Positions 1 to 9,742 of a stretch of 64,000 nucleotides of DNA are shown here, in pieces. The translations under genes and the position numbers were made by a program. The stretch is taken from contig CP097092.1 in assembly GCA_023300185.1 (NCBI GenBank), positions 620,001-684,000 of the forward strand, read 5' to 3'. Within the stretch, counting starts at the first letter, position 1. Every line of letters begins with the position of its first letter. Under the pieces are notes generated by a model. That model worked only from the letters and a program-made list of their open reading frames with translations, had not been told where the DNA came from and ran no database searches. The DNA is from Lancefieldella parvula. GTDB lineage: Bacteria > Actinomycetota > Coriobacteriia > Coriobacteriales > Atopobiaceae.

Positions 1-2
1 CA

Positions 3-749
3 TGCGGGGTCACGCTCGCATTTACTGAGCGTACTGGCGGTTTTTCAGAAGGGGAGTTTGCATCCCTCAATCTGGGCAGCAGGTGCGGAGACAATCTGCA
101 ACAGGTGCAAAAGAATCGCCAGCTAGTCTTAGAGGCTCTTGGAGCAGGCGAGCACTTCTCGCGACTCCTTATTCCTCATCAGGTGCATGGAAGCAACGTC
201 GTCTGCCTGACTTCCAATACATCAGAGGCTTTTGAACTGGCTAAAGCTGAGGCAGAAGCTGGCGCAGACGCCATAGTATGTACGGTTCAAAATACGCCTG
301 TGATGTTGGCGTTTGCCGATTGTGTGCCCGTAATTCTTGTAGCTCCCGGCGGATTTGCGGTGGCGCATTCTGGCTGGAAAGGCACAATTGCCCGCATTTC
401 TGCGCGCGCAACCGAGGCGCTTTGCCAGGCAACTGGCGCCAAGCCCTCTGAGGTCAAAGCCTATATTGGTCCGCACATTGGCAGCGCTGACTACGAGGTT
501 TCTCCAGAGCTCATTCAGATGTTCTCACAAGAGTTTGGCACCGGCGTTGTAGACCGTGCATCTGGCGAGAGGTACTTAGATCTTGGATATGCTGTCAGAG
601 CTGCACTGGTAGATGCTGGTGTACGAGCGTCTGCTGTCGAAGAGGTTACTGACTCAACCGCCTCTACAACTGAGCGGTTCTTCTCGTACCGAGCAGAGCA
701 TGGTAAGTGCGGAAGGCACGCGGCTGTTGCTTACATGGCGTCAAAGTAG
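3..749 (+). CDS. pgeF: PgeF/YfiH-family multicopper-oxidase-like (laccase domain) protein, 5' partial
   Basis: The reading frame is open to the left edge: in-frame residues before the first GTG (at 105) read FTERTGGFSEGEFASLNLG, the usual N-terminus of the family, so the true start is upstream of the window. The metal/active-site motifs are visible: HQVHGSNV, ADCVPVIL and AHSGWKGT. Members of this family act as purine nucleoside phosphorylase/adenosine deaminase or peptidoglycan-editing factors; which activity applies here cannot be told from sequence. It lies just before yggS, sepF, yggT and divIVA, the standard position at the end of the actinobacterial division cluster. Confidence 0.9.
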   Translation, partial: CGVTLAFTERTGGFSEGEFASLNLGSRCGDNLQQVQKNRQLVLEALGAGEHFSRLLIPHQVHGSNVVCLTSNTSEAFELAKAEAEAGADAIVCTVQNTPVMLAFADCVPVILVAPGGFAVAHSGWKGTIARISARATEALCQATGAKPSEVKAYIGPHIGSADYEVSPELIQMFSQEFGTGVVDRASGERYLDLGYAVRAALVDAGVRASAVEEVTDSTASTTERFFSYRAEHGKCGRHAAVAYMASK

Positions 750-820
750 GGTAGAAGACGTTTAGTGCTATCGGAGAAGGCGTTTAGGTCTACGACAAAA
801 GTCGTTAAACGTTACGTAAG

Positions 821-1588
821 ATGTTGATGTATTCACCGCAAGAGATGATGGCTATGACGTACGATTCAGACGAATATCTTGAGTTTATAAAGGCTCGTAG
901 AGCTCAGATTGAGTCACTTGTGGCGGATGCTGCAAAAAAGTCTGGCAGAAGCGCCTCTGAGATTGAAATTGTGGCTGTCTCCAAAACCGTTCCTGTTGAG
1001 GCTGTCCTTGCAGCTTATAAGGCAGGCTATAGGGTTTTTGGCGAGAATCGCCCACAAGAGCTGACACATAAACTGACGTGTTTGTCTGAAACTCCTTTTG
1101 CGTCTGAGATATCTTTTGACATGATTGGCAATCTTCAAAAGAACAAGATTAACCAGGTAGTTGGTAAGGTTCGCTACATTCATTCAATTTCTTCCGAACA
1201 TCTTGCAGAGGCGGTTTCAAAGCGTGCTGAGGTAAAGGGTGCTGAGGAGTCTGTTTTACTTGAGGTAAACGTCTCCGCTGAAGCCTCAAAATCGGGTTTC
1301 TCGCCAGAAGAAGTGTCTGAGTCTATTCAAAAGATTGTTGAGCTTCCTCACATTTCTGTTGTGGGTCTGATGACTATGGCACCAAAAGATGATCCAGAGC
1401 ACGCAAAGAGAACATTCTCAGGACTTCGAGAATTGCGTGATCGCTTGAGCCAACAAGTTGGTTTGAAGTTAGATGTTCTTTCTTGTGGCATGAGTGATGA
1501 CTTTACGTATGCCATTGAAGAGGGTTCTACGACTATTCGCCTGGGTCGAGTATTGTTTGACCCAGCCTATGCGTTGAGTGGGCACTAA
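821..1588 (+). CDS. YggS family pyridoxal phosphate homeostasis protein
   Basis: A 255-residue protein with the PLP-binding signature AVSKTVPVEAV (Lys in SKT) followed by GENRPQEL, then FDMIGNLQKNKI and SCGMSDDF, all diagnostic of the YggS/PROSC fold-type III PLP-binding family. The family balances free PLP and has no proven catalytic reaction. Several ATG codons (821, 827, 845, 848, 854) could start it and none has a strong ribosome site, so the first 11 residues are uncertain. Gene order pgeF-yggS-sepF is conserved in Gram-positive bacteria. Confidence 0.93.
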   Translation: MLMYSPQEMMAMTYDSDEYLEFIKARRAQIESLVADAAKKSGRSASEIEIVAVSKTVPVEAVLAAYKAGYRVFGENRPQELTHKLTCLSETPFASEISFDMIGNLQKNKINQVVGKVRYIHSISSEHLAEAVSKRAEVKGAEESVLLEVNVSAEASKSGFSPEEVSESIQKIVELPHISVVGLMTMAPKDDPEHAKRTFSGLRELRDRLSQQVGLKLDVLSCGMSDDFTYAIEEGSTTIRLGRVLFDPAYALSGH

Positions 1589-1646
1589 AATAGTTGCAAG
1601 TTTTTGATACAGTAGTAAGAAGTTACGTGCGTTACAGAAAGGCACA

Positions 1647-2330
1647 ATGATGAGCATTCTTGATACGCTAAGAGCAAAGCTTCGTGGTGGTCAGGACGAT
1701 GAGTACTACGACGATGAGTATTATGGCGACGAAGGCTATGACGAGGTAGATGAAGCTTCTCCTCGTTCGTACGATGACCGTGCACAGCAAGGCTCTTCCA
1801 ACAGACTACTGGGTAATCCATCCAGGCCAGAAGCAGAGAGTGTTTCTGTGTATACACGCTCTGGTAAGCCAATCAGCACCAATCCAGCCGCTTCTTACAA
1901 TCCTCAGCAGGATATGCGCTCCCGTGCTTCTGCGTATGCATCTCGTCAGGAGCCTTCCGGATACACTCCTTCTTACGAGCACACCGTAAGCCCAAATCTT
2001 CCAACTCCTGGTGATATTGGTCTTCGTCCTGTGAGCCGTACAAGTTATTCCGGACAGCTGCCACCATATGTTCTTCGTCCTGTTTCTTATGACGATGTTC
2101 AGTCGGTAGTTCGCCGTGTTCGTACTGGTCAGCCAGTTGTTCTTATCTTTAAGAACACCAACATCGAGGTTGCTAAGAGAATTTTGGACTTCAGCTTTGG
2201 TCTTTCTTATGGCCTTGATGGTGCTGTTGAAGAAGTTGCTGACCGCGTTTTTGTTGTACTTCCTCATGGCGTCTCTTTGACGCAGGCTGATCTTGATAAG
2301 CTTGCTGATGAGGGAGAGATTACCAGGTAA
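1647..2330 (+). CDS. sepF: Cell division protein SepF
   Basis: 227 residues. The first 45 are very acidic and tyrosine-rich (DDEYYDDEYYGDEGYDEVDE), a flexible Pro/Ser linker follows, and the C-terminal domain from about residue 145 (SYDDVQSVVRRVRTGQPVVL through FVVLPHGVSL) is the SepF/DUF552 fold. SepF binds membrane and FtsZ and helps anchor the Z-ring. AAAGG precedes the tandem ATG ATG start. Adjacent division genes support the call. Confidence 0.93.
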   Translation: MMSILDTLRAKLRGGQDDEYYDDEYYGDEGYDEVDEASPRSYDDRAQQGSSNRLLGNPSRPEAESVSVYTRSGKPISTNPAASYNPQQDMRSRASAYASRQEPSGYTPSYEHTVSPNLPTPGDIGLRPVSRTSYSGQLPPYVLRPVSYDDVQSVVRRVRTGQPVVLIFKNTNIEVAKRILDFSFGLSYGLDGAVEEVADRVFVVLPHGVSLTQADLDKLADEGEITR

Positions 2331-2342
2331 CTGGAGGTTTTT

Positions 2343-2621
2343 GTGTTCTCGTATTATGTTTTAAACGCACTCTATACCTTGTTTAGGATTTACAGCGTCT
2401 GCATTGTGATATGGTGCCTGTCCTCTTGGATTACCGTCTCAAATGATTCGGTTAGAAACATTCTTAAGGCTATTGGCAAAATTGTTGAGCCATATCTCAA
2501 TGTGTTTAGGAAGGTGATTCCTCCAATTTCTGGCGTCGATCTCTCGCCGATTGTTGCACTTTTTGTGCTTAATCTTGTGGAACGTTTTGCCATTTCGACG
2601 CTGGGCCTTATACTAATATAG
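2343..2621 (+). CDS. YggT family membrane protein
   Basis: 92 residues, two hydrophobic segments (about 2-30 and 62-90) with the short motif WITVSNDSVRNILKAIGKIV...YLNVFRKVIPP between them, typical of one YggT repeat. It starts at GTG 2343, eight bases after CTGGAGG and 12 bases after the sepF stop, so it is probably translated from the sepF transcript. The family is found beside sepF and divIVA in many Gram-positives and is thought to assist division or membrane organisation. Confidence 0.88.
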   Translation: MFSYYVLNALYTLFRIYSVCIVIWCLSSWITVSNDSVRNILKAIGKIVEPYLNVFRKVIPPISGVDLSPIVALFVLNLVERFAISTLGLILI

Positions 2622-2700
2622 GAAACTAGTTTGTCTTTAATTACAAACTGAGTAGTTATGATGTGTGGTACGTCTACTCGCAGACTGAAAGGGAACAAAG

Positions 2701-3337
2701 ATGGCAATCACACCAGCAGACATCGAGCAGCAGACATTCTCTCCTGCTGAGACCGGCTACAATCCAGAGGAAGTTGACGCATTTCTTGAGCAGCTCTCTT
2801 CTGAGGTTGATGCAATGCTTCAAAAGATCGCTGATCTTAAGGGCCGTCTGACCAGCACTGAGCAGCAGCTTGCTGCAGCACAGGCTCAGGTTGCAAACCT
2901 TGAGGAGAACGCAAGCGTTCCTTCTGTTGAGGAGACAAACGCAGCTGCTATCGCTGCATCCGAGCACCAGATTTCTCAGGTCCTCATTGTTGCTCAGCAA
3001 AGCGCAGATAAGCTTGTTGCAGACGCTCGTGCAAACGCTGAGCGTATCCGCAACGAGGCAGACCAGAAGGCTCGTGAGGTTATCCGTCAGGCTCTTGCAG
3101 AGAAGCAGACTGAGCTTGATGAGATTGATCGCCTCAAGCAGTCCCGTGAGGACTTCCGCGCTGAGTACCGTAAGCTCCTTCCAGCACTTCCTGGATGATG
3201 CAGACTCTGTCTTCCCAGAGACCGTTCTTACCAACAACGCTCCAACTGGTTCCCAGAATGCTGCACAGCCTGCAGCACAGCAGACTCAGGTTTCCGCACC
3301 TGCACCTGCAGCTGGTGACTTCAACGATCTTGACTAA
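2701..3337 (+). CDS. divIVA: DivIVA-family polar/septal scaffold protein (frameshifted)
   Basis: The N-terminus ITPADIEQQTFSP...GYNPEEVDAFLEQL is the DivIVA lipid-binding signature, followed by coiled coil rich in Ala/Gln/Glu (about residues 40-150) and a low-complexity Ala/Gln/Pro tail. The frame stops at 3198, but the +1 frame continues directly with QHFLDDADSVFPE up to 3337. Removing one C at about 3181 (CTCCTTCCAG to CTCCTTCAG) restores KLLQHFLDDA and a 211-residue protein. DivIVA recruits growth or division factors at curved membrane. A strong terminator follows. Confidence 0.88.
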
Positions 3338-3363
3338 GTCTTAGTCACTTCATTTGAACTGAT

Positions 3364-3393
3364 AAGCGCTCAGCTCTGCTGGGCGCTTTTTTG
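3364..3393 (+). terminator. Intrinsic terminator after divIVA
   Basis: An 11-bp stem AAGCGCTCAGC / GCTGGGCGCTT (one G-U pair, loop TCT) is followed by a T-run. It closes the division-gene transcript before the opposing gene ending at 3419. Confidence 0.85.
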
Positions 3394-3418
3394 TTATAAG
3401 TCGTCTTGAGCAGTAGTC

Positions 3419-4477
3419 TTACAGTCCAGAGGTAAGCTCATGGTTAAACGCTTGCTTTTGTTCTATATGATGCACATCCTTTCTGTTTTCTCGCCCCTGA
3501 TAGCGAGCGGGTACGCCTTGGCTACGCGCAGCTTCTGCACTTGTGCTTGCGGTAAGCTCAGGGAGCCCTTGCCAGACACGCTTTGGCATCCAATGAGCGC
3601 GCAAATCGTATCCTCTTTCTGCAGGTCCGCGACCTTCTAGACCAACTCCTTCATAGAAGCGCCTCCACATGGCTTGCACGTATTTCTCATCAGTTGCAAG
3701 GTCTGTTCTAGAGAGCAGCTCTTCTAAAGAAGTGTCATCAAGCTGAATAGTTCCAAAGGTCTTCATTTCTGGTGCATAAAAACTGACTATATGGTGAGCT
3801 GGATCAACAATAAAAAACCGTTCTGTACTCATCCGTTTGACAAAGTAATTGCAGGTTAGTGGCACTACGTTTGCATTAGGCTGAAACACAGACATAAAAG
3901 AGCCGTCTGACATGCGAGAAAATCGAACAAATTGACGCGTGTGCTCTCGCTCAGTTTCTACCTGCCTGGCTAGTGCATTAAATTCTGCTACGGTTGGGTC
4001 AGCAATATCTTCAAGCGCTCCAACACCATAGGAGAATGCAAGACGGATGTACCTATGCACAATCTCTGGCATAGCATGAGCATCAGAAGCACATGCGAGA
4101 ACAATGCGACGTGTTATCTCTCTTGTTCCTACCTTTTTTTCTAGGCCTGTAAGAACTCGTCTAGCTAAGGCAACTACTGAGTCATCAGAGGGGTCTGGTC
4201 CACAGAGAACATGCTCCCCAAGACTAGGCTGACAAAAACTTTCTCTAACAAGACGTACGTGTGCTGGGTTAGCATGCGAGAGATAGGTGAGCCCTACAGC
4301 CCCTACAACGCCTTCTAAGCTTGGATTGCAGGAGATAACAACCTTCTGAGGCTTGGAGAGTCTTGTAAGCCTCTGAACAAGCGAGACAAGCTCTACACTT
4401 TGATTAGAAGAGCCTGAGTTGAGAGGACTCAATACGACGTCTTGTTTTGTTGTACGAACTTGCTTTGGCATCAGCAA
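3419..4477 (-). CDS. Probable DNA metabolism protein, TIGR03915-type partner of the adjacent radical SAM protein
   Basis: 352 residues; start at 4477 or at the ATG at 4471. The pattern VVISCNPSLEGVVGAVGLTYLSH near the N-terminus, KKVGTREITRRIVLACASD in the middle and FFIVDPAHHIVSFYAP...VQAMWRRFYEGVGLEGR later match what I know of the family found almost always paired with the rSAM_link_UDG radical SAM proteins. In other bacteria the partner is sometimes fused to a uracil-DNA glycosylase domain; no such domain is seen here. It overlaps the upstream radical SAM gene by about 70 bp, indicating co-translation. Its biochemical function is unknown. Confidence 0.75.
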   Translation of the reverse strand: MLMPKQVRTTKQDVVLSPLNSGSSNQSVELVSLVQRLTRLSKPQKVVISCNPSLEGVVGAVGLTYLSHANPAHVRLVRESFCQPSLGEHVLCGPDPSDDSVVALARRVLTGLEKKVGTREITRRIVLACASDAHAMPEIVHRYIRLAFSYGVGALEDIADPTVAEFNALARQVETEREHTRQFVRFSRMSDGSFMSVFQPNANVVPLTCNYFVKRMSTERFFIVDPAHHIVSFYAPEMKTFGTIQLDDTSLEELLSRTDLATDEKYVQAMWRRFYEGVGLEGRGPAERGYDLRAHWMPKRVWQGLPELTASTSAEAARSQGVPARYQGRENRKDVHHIEQKQAFNHELTSGL

Positions 4478-5813
4478 TTACCCTCTGTTTAATCAATTCT
4501 TGGTCAAGTGGGGCTGAGGCATCTCTTACGCCACAGCAGGTGAGAAAATGGTGCGATCGTTTGAGCTGTATTCCCAGCCGTTTAAGATCATCAAAGGTGA
4601 GACGAGACCGTTTTCTTGCAGCAATAATTCTTCGTGCACCGGTAGGGCCAATACCGGGCACCCGTAAAAGTATTTCTAGTGGAGCATCCATAATCTCTAC
4701 GGGAAATTGATTAAGATGTGCCAGCGCCCAGCCAAGCTTTGGATCAATTTCTAAATCAAGCCAAGGTGCTTCCGGAGAAACCAGCTCATCAGGAGAAAAC
4801 GCATAGTAGCGCATAAGCCAATCAGCCTGGTAAAGGCGGTGTTCTCTGCGGAGGGGAACAGGAGTATCCAACTCAGGAAGACGATGGTCTTCTATAACAG
4901 GAATATAGGCAGAAAAGAATACTCGTTTTAACTCAAATTGCTGGTACAGCGCTTGAGACAAGTGCAATATTTGATTATCCGATTCTGGAGAAGCTCCAAT
5001 GATAATTTGAGTTGATTGCCCAGCAGGCGAGAAGGACCTCTTGCCTGAAGACACCCTTGATGAGCGCATAAAGGTATTCTTCAAGCAGTTGGAACGTAGA
5101 GCTAAGCCTTCTCTTATGATTTGTTTCTGAGTAGGAATAACAATGCCTTTAGATTTGCCAGCAGACTTCACAATGCCCTTTGATGCATTTTTAGCTTCAA
5201 GCAATTGCCTTTCTTCAGAGACGCGTAGGCGGTGAATGAAAGACATGGGTTTAGTAACCGTTTCTGCGTTTTTGTGAGGGCAAAGTTTAGTAAGTGAGGT
5301 TGAGCTAGGTAATTCCAGATTGACGGAGAGTCTATCTGCTAAGCGGCCAATAGCATCAATAAGATCTGGATCTGTTCCGGGAATTACTTTTGCATGAACA
5401 TAGCCGTTAAACAGCAACTCATTCCTAAGGTAGGAGAGGCATTCAATCATGAGTTCTGTGGTGTGGTCTGGCGATCCTATAACACCTGAGGAAAGAAAGA
5501 GCCCCTCTATGTAATTTCTTTTATAGAAATCTACGGTAAGCTCTGCTAATTCCTGTGGTGTAAAGGTGGCACGCTTGGTCTGTGCGGACGACCTATTGAC
5601 GCAGTAAGCACAGTCATAACAGCAAGCATTAGAAAGTAAAACTTTTAGCAGCGTAATGCAGCGACCATCAGGGGTAAATGAGTGGCAACAGCCGGCCGCT
5701 GAGGCCATTCCTACCTTTCCTGCCTGCGGATCTCTGTCTACACCAGAAGAAGTGCACGCCGCGTCAAATTTGGCTGCATCTGCAAGTATGGCGAGTTTAT
5801 CAAGAGTATCCAT
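4404..5813 (-). CDS. Putative DNA modification/repair radical SAM protein (rSAM_link_UDG type)
   Basis: 469 residues. The radical SAM cluster motif CxxxCxxC is CCYDCAYC at about residues 64-71, after a Cys-containing leader CHSFTPDGRCITLLK. Near the C-terminus ILLRVPGIGPTGARRIIAARK is a helix-hairpin-helix DNA-binding motif. These two features together define the family paired with TIGR03915-type proteins. The protein ends in LRLF, so the overlap with the next gene is real and not a frameshift. A LexA-like box lies 25 bases upstream of the start codon, which suggests damage-inducible expression. The chemical reaction is not established. Confidence 0.82.
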   Translation of the reverse strand: MDTLDKLAILADAAKFDAACTSSGVDRDPQAGKVGMASAAGCCHSFTPDGRCITLLKVLLSNACCYDCAYCVNRSSAQTKRATFTPQELAELTVDFYKRNYIEGLFLSSGVIGSPDHTTELMIECLSYLRNELLFNGYVHAKVIPGTDPDLIDAIGRLADRLSVNLELPSSTSLTKLCPHKNAETVTKPMSFIHRLRVSEERQLLEAKNASKGIVKSAGKSKGIVIPTQKQIIREGLALRSNCLKNTFMRSSRVSSGKRSFSPAGQSTQIIIGASPESDNQILHLSQALYQQFELKRVFFSAYIPVIEDHRLPELDTPVPLRREHRLYQADWLMRYYAFSPDELVSPEAPWLDLEIDPKLGWALAHLNQFPVEIMDAPLEILLRVPGIGPTGARRIIAARKRSRLTFDDLKRLGIQLKRSHHFLTCCGVRDASAPLDQELIKQRVIADAKASSYNKTRRRIESSQLRLF

Positions 5814-5837
5814 GGCAGCAACTTTCTACTTGAAAAT

Positions 5838-5851
5838 AGAACGTCTGTTCG
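5838..5851 (-). promoter_or_regulatory. Candidate LexA (SOS) box
   Basis: On the minus strand the site reads CGAACAGACGTTCT, i.e. CGAAC-N4-GTTC, which fits the Gram-positive/actinobacterial LexA consensus at all but the last base. It sits between the divergent radical SAM gene (start 5813) and cca (start about 5992), 25 bases from the former. Binding is inferred, not shown. Confidence 0.55.
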
Positions 5852-5991
5852 TATACTTAGACTATCACGAATGGGGAAGAAGTAAAGAAAAATCTAGAAC
5901 AAATGTTTGTCATTTTAAAACCGCAGAAAGGATGTGAATGACGTGTGAAGGATGTATACTTTTCCCATCAGCAACTGCGGAAGGAATGGCC

Positions 5992-7417
5992 ATGAGCATA
6001 CAGAAAAACGGCTCTTCACCATGCCTTTCTCGTCCTGTGAATTTACAGATTCCCACGTATGCCTTACGTGCATTAGAAGTTCTTGAAGATGCTGGATTTG
6101 AGGCGTGGATTGTAGGTGGCTGGGTACGAGACGCCCTACGCGGCTCATTTGCCCATGATATTGACATCACAACATCGGCAACGTGGCAGCAGAGCAAAGC
6201 GGCTTTTGTAGGCTGCAGACATTCCTGTGCATGAAACAGGTATTGCATATGGAACCGTTACTGCTGTTGTCGAGAAGCACCCTATTGAGGTCACAACGTA
6301 TCGCTGTGACGGAGAATATCTTGATGGTCGTCGTCCTGATTCTGTGCAGTTTGTCTCTCGTATAGAGGAAGATCTTGCTCGTAGAGACTTCACTATTAAT
6401 GCAATGGCATATCACCCAAAGAGGGGATTGCTTGATCTTTATGGCGGTCAAGAAGATTTATCTGCACGTGTAATTCGCGCTGTTGGGGAGCCTAAGGTTC
6501 GCTTTACAGAGGACGCTCTTCGTATGCTGCGTGCCTTGCGGTTTGCATGCAGACTCTCGTTTTCAATTGAGGAGAAGACACATCAGGCACTTACTGAGTG
6601 TGCGCTGCTACTCTCTCAGGTTGCGTCTGAGCGCATTGGCTCGGAAGTGGCTCAAATTGTTGAGGCTGGCCATATTGCCCATGCTATCAAGCTGGGTTTT
6701 CCTGTTTTAACGGTAGCAATTCCAGAGCTCTTACCGTTGCAAAATTTTGATCAAAGAAGTCCGTATCACGCCTATGATGTGCTGGAGCATACTGCTCGGG
6801 TATGCTCTGCAACAGAGGCGTTTACAGCAGGGTGTGCTACTCCAGCTCTTAGGTGGGCGGCGCTTTTGCATGATATTGCAAAGCCAGAAATGTTTAGCGT
6901 TGACGCAGATGGTAGAGGTCATTTTTACGGTCACCCAGAAAAAGGTGCGGTTGTAGCAAAGGCTTTGTTTAAACGCTTAGCTTTATCGCAGCATTTGAGC
7001 AATGAAGTTTGTGCTCTTGTGGCATTGCATGACTATGATGTGGATGTTACAACCTCGTCGCTTAGGCATATGGTTGCCCTGTTAGCCGAGGCAAGTAAAT
7101 CGGACGGCATTGCTCTTGCGTATGACCTTTTGACGTTAAAGCAGGCAGATGCTCTGGCAAAGGCAAATCCTTATCGTAGCTATGCGGTAACGCTTGAGGC
7201 TATGAGGACCCTTCTCCTACATGAGGCAAAACGGGGAATTGCTCAGCGTCCACAAGAGCTGTGCGTTTCGGGCGCAGAAATTATGGAAGTGCTCTCGCTT
7301 CAGCCAGGACCTGCTGTGGGCGTATGCCAACGTAAGCTCTTTGAGCTTTATTTAGCAGGTCAAGTGGAGAATAGGAAAGAAGATCTTCTCGCCATTCTTG
7401 CTCAGGGTAATTGGTAA
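5992..7417 (+). CDS. cca: CCA tRNA nucleotidyltransferase / poly(A) polymerase family (frameshifted)
   Basis: The nucleotidyltransferase motif VGGWVRDALRG and the DIDITTSA acid pair lie at residues 41-60; the second-frame part carries RRDFTINAMAYHP, the R-rich head/neck motif FTEDALRMLRALRFACRL, and an HD domain (RWAALLHDIAKPEM). The frame breaks near 6211: deleting one G from TAGGCTGC joins KAAFV to AADIPVHETGIAYG and gives 474 residues. GGAAGG lies 7 bases before ATG 5992; an ATG at 5938 is also possible and would add 18 residues. The enzyme adds or repairs tRNA 3' CCA ends. Confidence 0.88.
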
Positions 7418-7519
7418 AAATAATAAAGAGTGCCAGATTTAATCAATAAAAAAGTAAGGGCTTTGTATTTTTATAGGTTCGGTAAAACGGTATAGTAGGC
7501 ATAAAAATTATCAGAGAGG

Positions 7520-7536
7520 CGTCATTTTATATGACG
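7520..7536. promoter_or_regulatory. Inverted repeat upstream of tetR, possible operator
   Basis: CGTCAT-TTTAT-ATGACG, 6-bp perfect arms, lies 24 bases upstream of the tetR start. TetR regulators often bind such palindromes in their own promoters. Autoregulation is inferred only. Confidence 0.35.
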
Positions 7537-7559
7537 GATAGTGTCGTATGGGGGAGTTC

Positions 7560-8273
7560 ATGGGCGAGAAGCGCGATTATATTACGTTAGAAGTCATACA
7601 TCACAATGCTTATGAACAGCAGCCTACAGAAGAACCCGAGACTCCAGCGCCTTCTATTTCTCATATTCGTGCCGAAGCTCGTACTAAGAAAAGCGCAGCT
7701 ACACGTAAGCGTATTATGCACGAGACAACCAAGCTCATGCTTGCTCGTGGAAATACCAACTTCAAAATGAGTGAGATTTCTGATAGAGCTCGTCTTTCAA
7801 AGGGCGCGCTATATTACTACTTTTCTGATAGAGAGGCCCTTTTGCAGGCAATCTTTGACGAGAGTGTTGATGAGCTTGCAAAAGATATTGCGCATACCAT
7901 TGGTAATAAGCCCGCCTCAAAAGAGACGCTTCATGCAATCATCGCTCAACTTGCTGCTCATATTTTGCCTGACTCACCTTTGGTTTTGGCTTTAATTAAC
8001 AAGCTTGCAAGCTCTGAGCAGGCGCTTATTACCAACATTGAAGGACCGCTTTCTCGCGTGGTTGTTCTCCTTACTAACCAGCTTGAGATGGGAAAATTGC
8101 AAGGCTTTATTCGCCAGGGTGTTGATTCAAGACTTGCTGCCTGTTCTATTACGGGTGCATTGGTTCTCTCGGCCATTGGCCTGATGGGAGAGCGCCACGG
8201 TGCGGAGGGTTCTGATGAGCTTGCACAGAATCTGCTAGATATGACACTTGCTGGTATTGGAATAGACGAATAA
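7560..8273 (+). CDS. TetR/AcrR family transcriptional regulator
   Basis: About 237 residues. A polar N-terminal extension of roughly 45 residues precedes the TetR DNA-binding domain (ATRKRIMHETTKLMLARG...FKMSEISDRARLSKGALYYYF), with helix-turn-helix at about residues 70-90. The C-terminal ligand domain is not assignable. ATG 7560 has GGGGGAG just upstream; ATG 7548 lacks a ribosome site. Neighbours (cca, metK) do not reveal the regulon. A terminator follows the stop. Confidence 0.85.
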   Translation: MGEKRDYITLEVIHHNAYEQQPTEEPETPAPSISHIRAEARTKKSAATRKRIMHETTKLMLARGNTNFKMSEISDRARLSKGALYYYFSDREALLQAIFDESVDELAKDIAHTIGNKPASKETLHAIIAQLAAHILPDSPLVLALINKLASSEQALITNIEGPLSRVVVLLTNQLEMGKLQGFIRQGVDSRLAACSITGALVLSAIGLMGERHGAEGSDELAQNLLDMTLAGIGIDE

Positions 8274-8326
8274 TAGACGAGTAATCAAACGCGTTTTTGC
8301 ATAATGCCAGTTTAACTATGCAATTT

Positions 8327-8354
8327 AAAGAGCGCCCTTGTGGTGCTCTTTTTT
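8327..8354 (+). terminator. Intrinsic terminator after tetR
   Basis: A 10-bp stem AAAGAGCGCC / GGTGCTCTTT (one G-U pair, loop CTTGT) runs into a T-run. Confidence 0.8.
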
Positions 8355-8474
8355 ACAATTTTCTTGACTGATCCTGCTCAAAAGTGTCTTTGGTGGGTAT
8401 AGTAAGAGTGGTTGCGCGTAGAAGAACGCAAATATTCTGCGTAAGCAGAGAAGCCATGCGTGAAAGGACAGTTC

Positions 8475-9737
8475 ATGGCACACAAAAACTATTTGTTTAC
8501 CTCAGAAAGTGTTACTGAGGGACATCCAGACAAGGTTTGTGATCAGATTTCTGACGCAATCCTTGATGCAATCCTGGCAAAAGAGGCGGAGCTTGAAGAG
8601 CGTGGGTACGTTTCTCCAAGTGGTGTTCCTGCTTGCTTGGACAACGTTCGTTGTGCATGTGAGACTTTTGCTACTACAGGAACTATTGTGGTAGCAGGAG
8701 AGATCCGCACTCAATCCTACGTTGATGTCCAGGAGATTGTTCGTAATACTCTCAGAAATATTGGCTACGACCGCGCTAAGTATGGTTTTGACTGCGAGAC
8801 CTGCGGCGTTTTAAGCCTCATTCACGAACAAAGCCCCGATATTGCTCAGGGCGTTGATCAGTCCTATGACACGCAGGCAGGACGTACTACCGATCCGCTT
8901 GATCTTATCGGCGCAGGCGATCAGGGTATGATGTTTGGCTTTGCCTCTAATGAGACTGATGTTCTTATGCCAATGCCAGCTTACCTGGCTCAGCGTCTGG
9001 CTCAGCGCCTTTCAGAGGTGCGTAAGTCTGGCGAGGTTGAGTACTTGCGTCCAGATGGTAAGACTCAGGTTACCGTTCGTTATGAGGACGAGAAACCCGT
9101 TGAGGTCACAGCCATTGTTGTTTCCACGCAGCATGCTCCAGAGATTGAAGACATGTCCGTCATCAAGCAGGATATGATCGACCACGTTATTGCACCTGTT
9201 ATGGGTGAGGTCAACATTGCTTGGGATAACGCAGACATTTACGTTAATCCAACTGGTCGCTTTGTTGTTGGTGGACCTATGGGAGACACAGGACTTACCG
9301 GTAGAAAGATTATTGTTGATACCTATGGCGGCATGGGTCGACATGGTGGTGGCGCCTTCTCCGGAAAGGATTGCACCAAGGTAGACCGTTCAGCAGCATA
9401 CGCAGCACGCTGGGTTGCCAAAAACGTCGTAGCAGCAGGCCTTGCAAAGAAGTGCGAAGTTCAGCTTGCCTACGCCATTGGTGTTTCTCATCCACTGTCT
9501 ATCATGGTTGATACCTTTGGCACTGGCATTGTTGACGATGCTGTTATTGAGCAGGCTATCGAGAAGGTCTTTGATCTTCGTCCTGGTGCCATTATTAGAG
9601 ATCTTAAGCTGCGCCGTCCTATCTTCTCTAAGACAGCAGCATACGGACACTTTGGCCGCAAAGACCCAGACTTCACATGGGAAGCAACTGATCGTGTTCA
9701 GGAGCTTAAGGCCGCAGTTTCTGCACTTCAGGCATAA
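8475..9737 (+). CDS. metK: S-adenosylmethionine synthetase
   Basis: Full-length (about 420 residues): [21 protein letters not shown] at the N-terminus, [10 protein letters not shown] (ATP-binding), and [18 protein letters not shown] (P-loop-like) in the central region. It makes S-adenosylmethionine from methionine and ATP. ATG 8475 ([10 protein letters not shown]) is preferred because AAAGGA stands 6 bases upstream. No SAM riboswitch was recognised in the preceding 200 bases. It converges with the next gene, the two stops being 5 bases apart. Confidence 0.97.
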   Translation: MAHKNYLFTSESVTEGHPDKVCDQISDAILDAILAKEAELEERGYVSPSGVPACLDNVRCACETFATTGTIVVAGEIRTQSYVDVQEIVRNTLRNIGYDRAKYGFDCETCGVLSLIHEQSPDIAQGVDQSYDTQAGRTTDPLDLIGAGDQGMMFGFASNETDVLMPMPAYLAQRLAQRLSEVRKSGEVEYLRPDGKTQVTVRYEDEKPVEVTAIVVSTQHAPEIEDMSVIKQDMIDHVIAPVMGEVNIAWDNADIYVNPTGRFVVGGPMGDTGLTGRKIIVDTYGGMGRHGGGAFSGKDCTKVDRSAAYAARWVAKNVVAAGLAKKCEVQLAYAIGVSHPLSIMVDTFGTGIVDDAVIEQAIEKVFDLRPGAIIRDLKLRRPIFSKTAAYGHFGRKDPDFTWEATDRVQELKAAVSALQA

Positions 9738-9742
9738 CGTTC

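Noticed and set aside
8360..8474. SAM riboswitch upstream of metK
   Set aside because: No SAM-I, SAM-II or SAM-IV core motifs were found.
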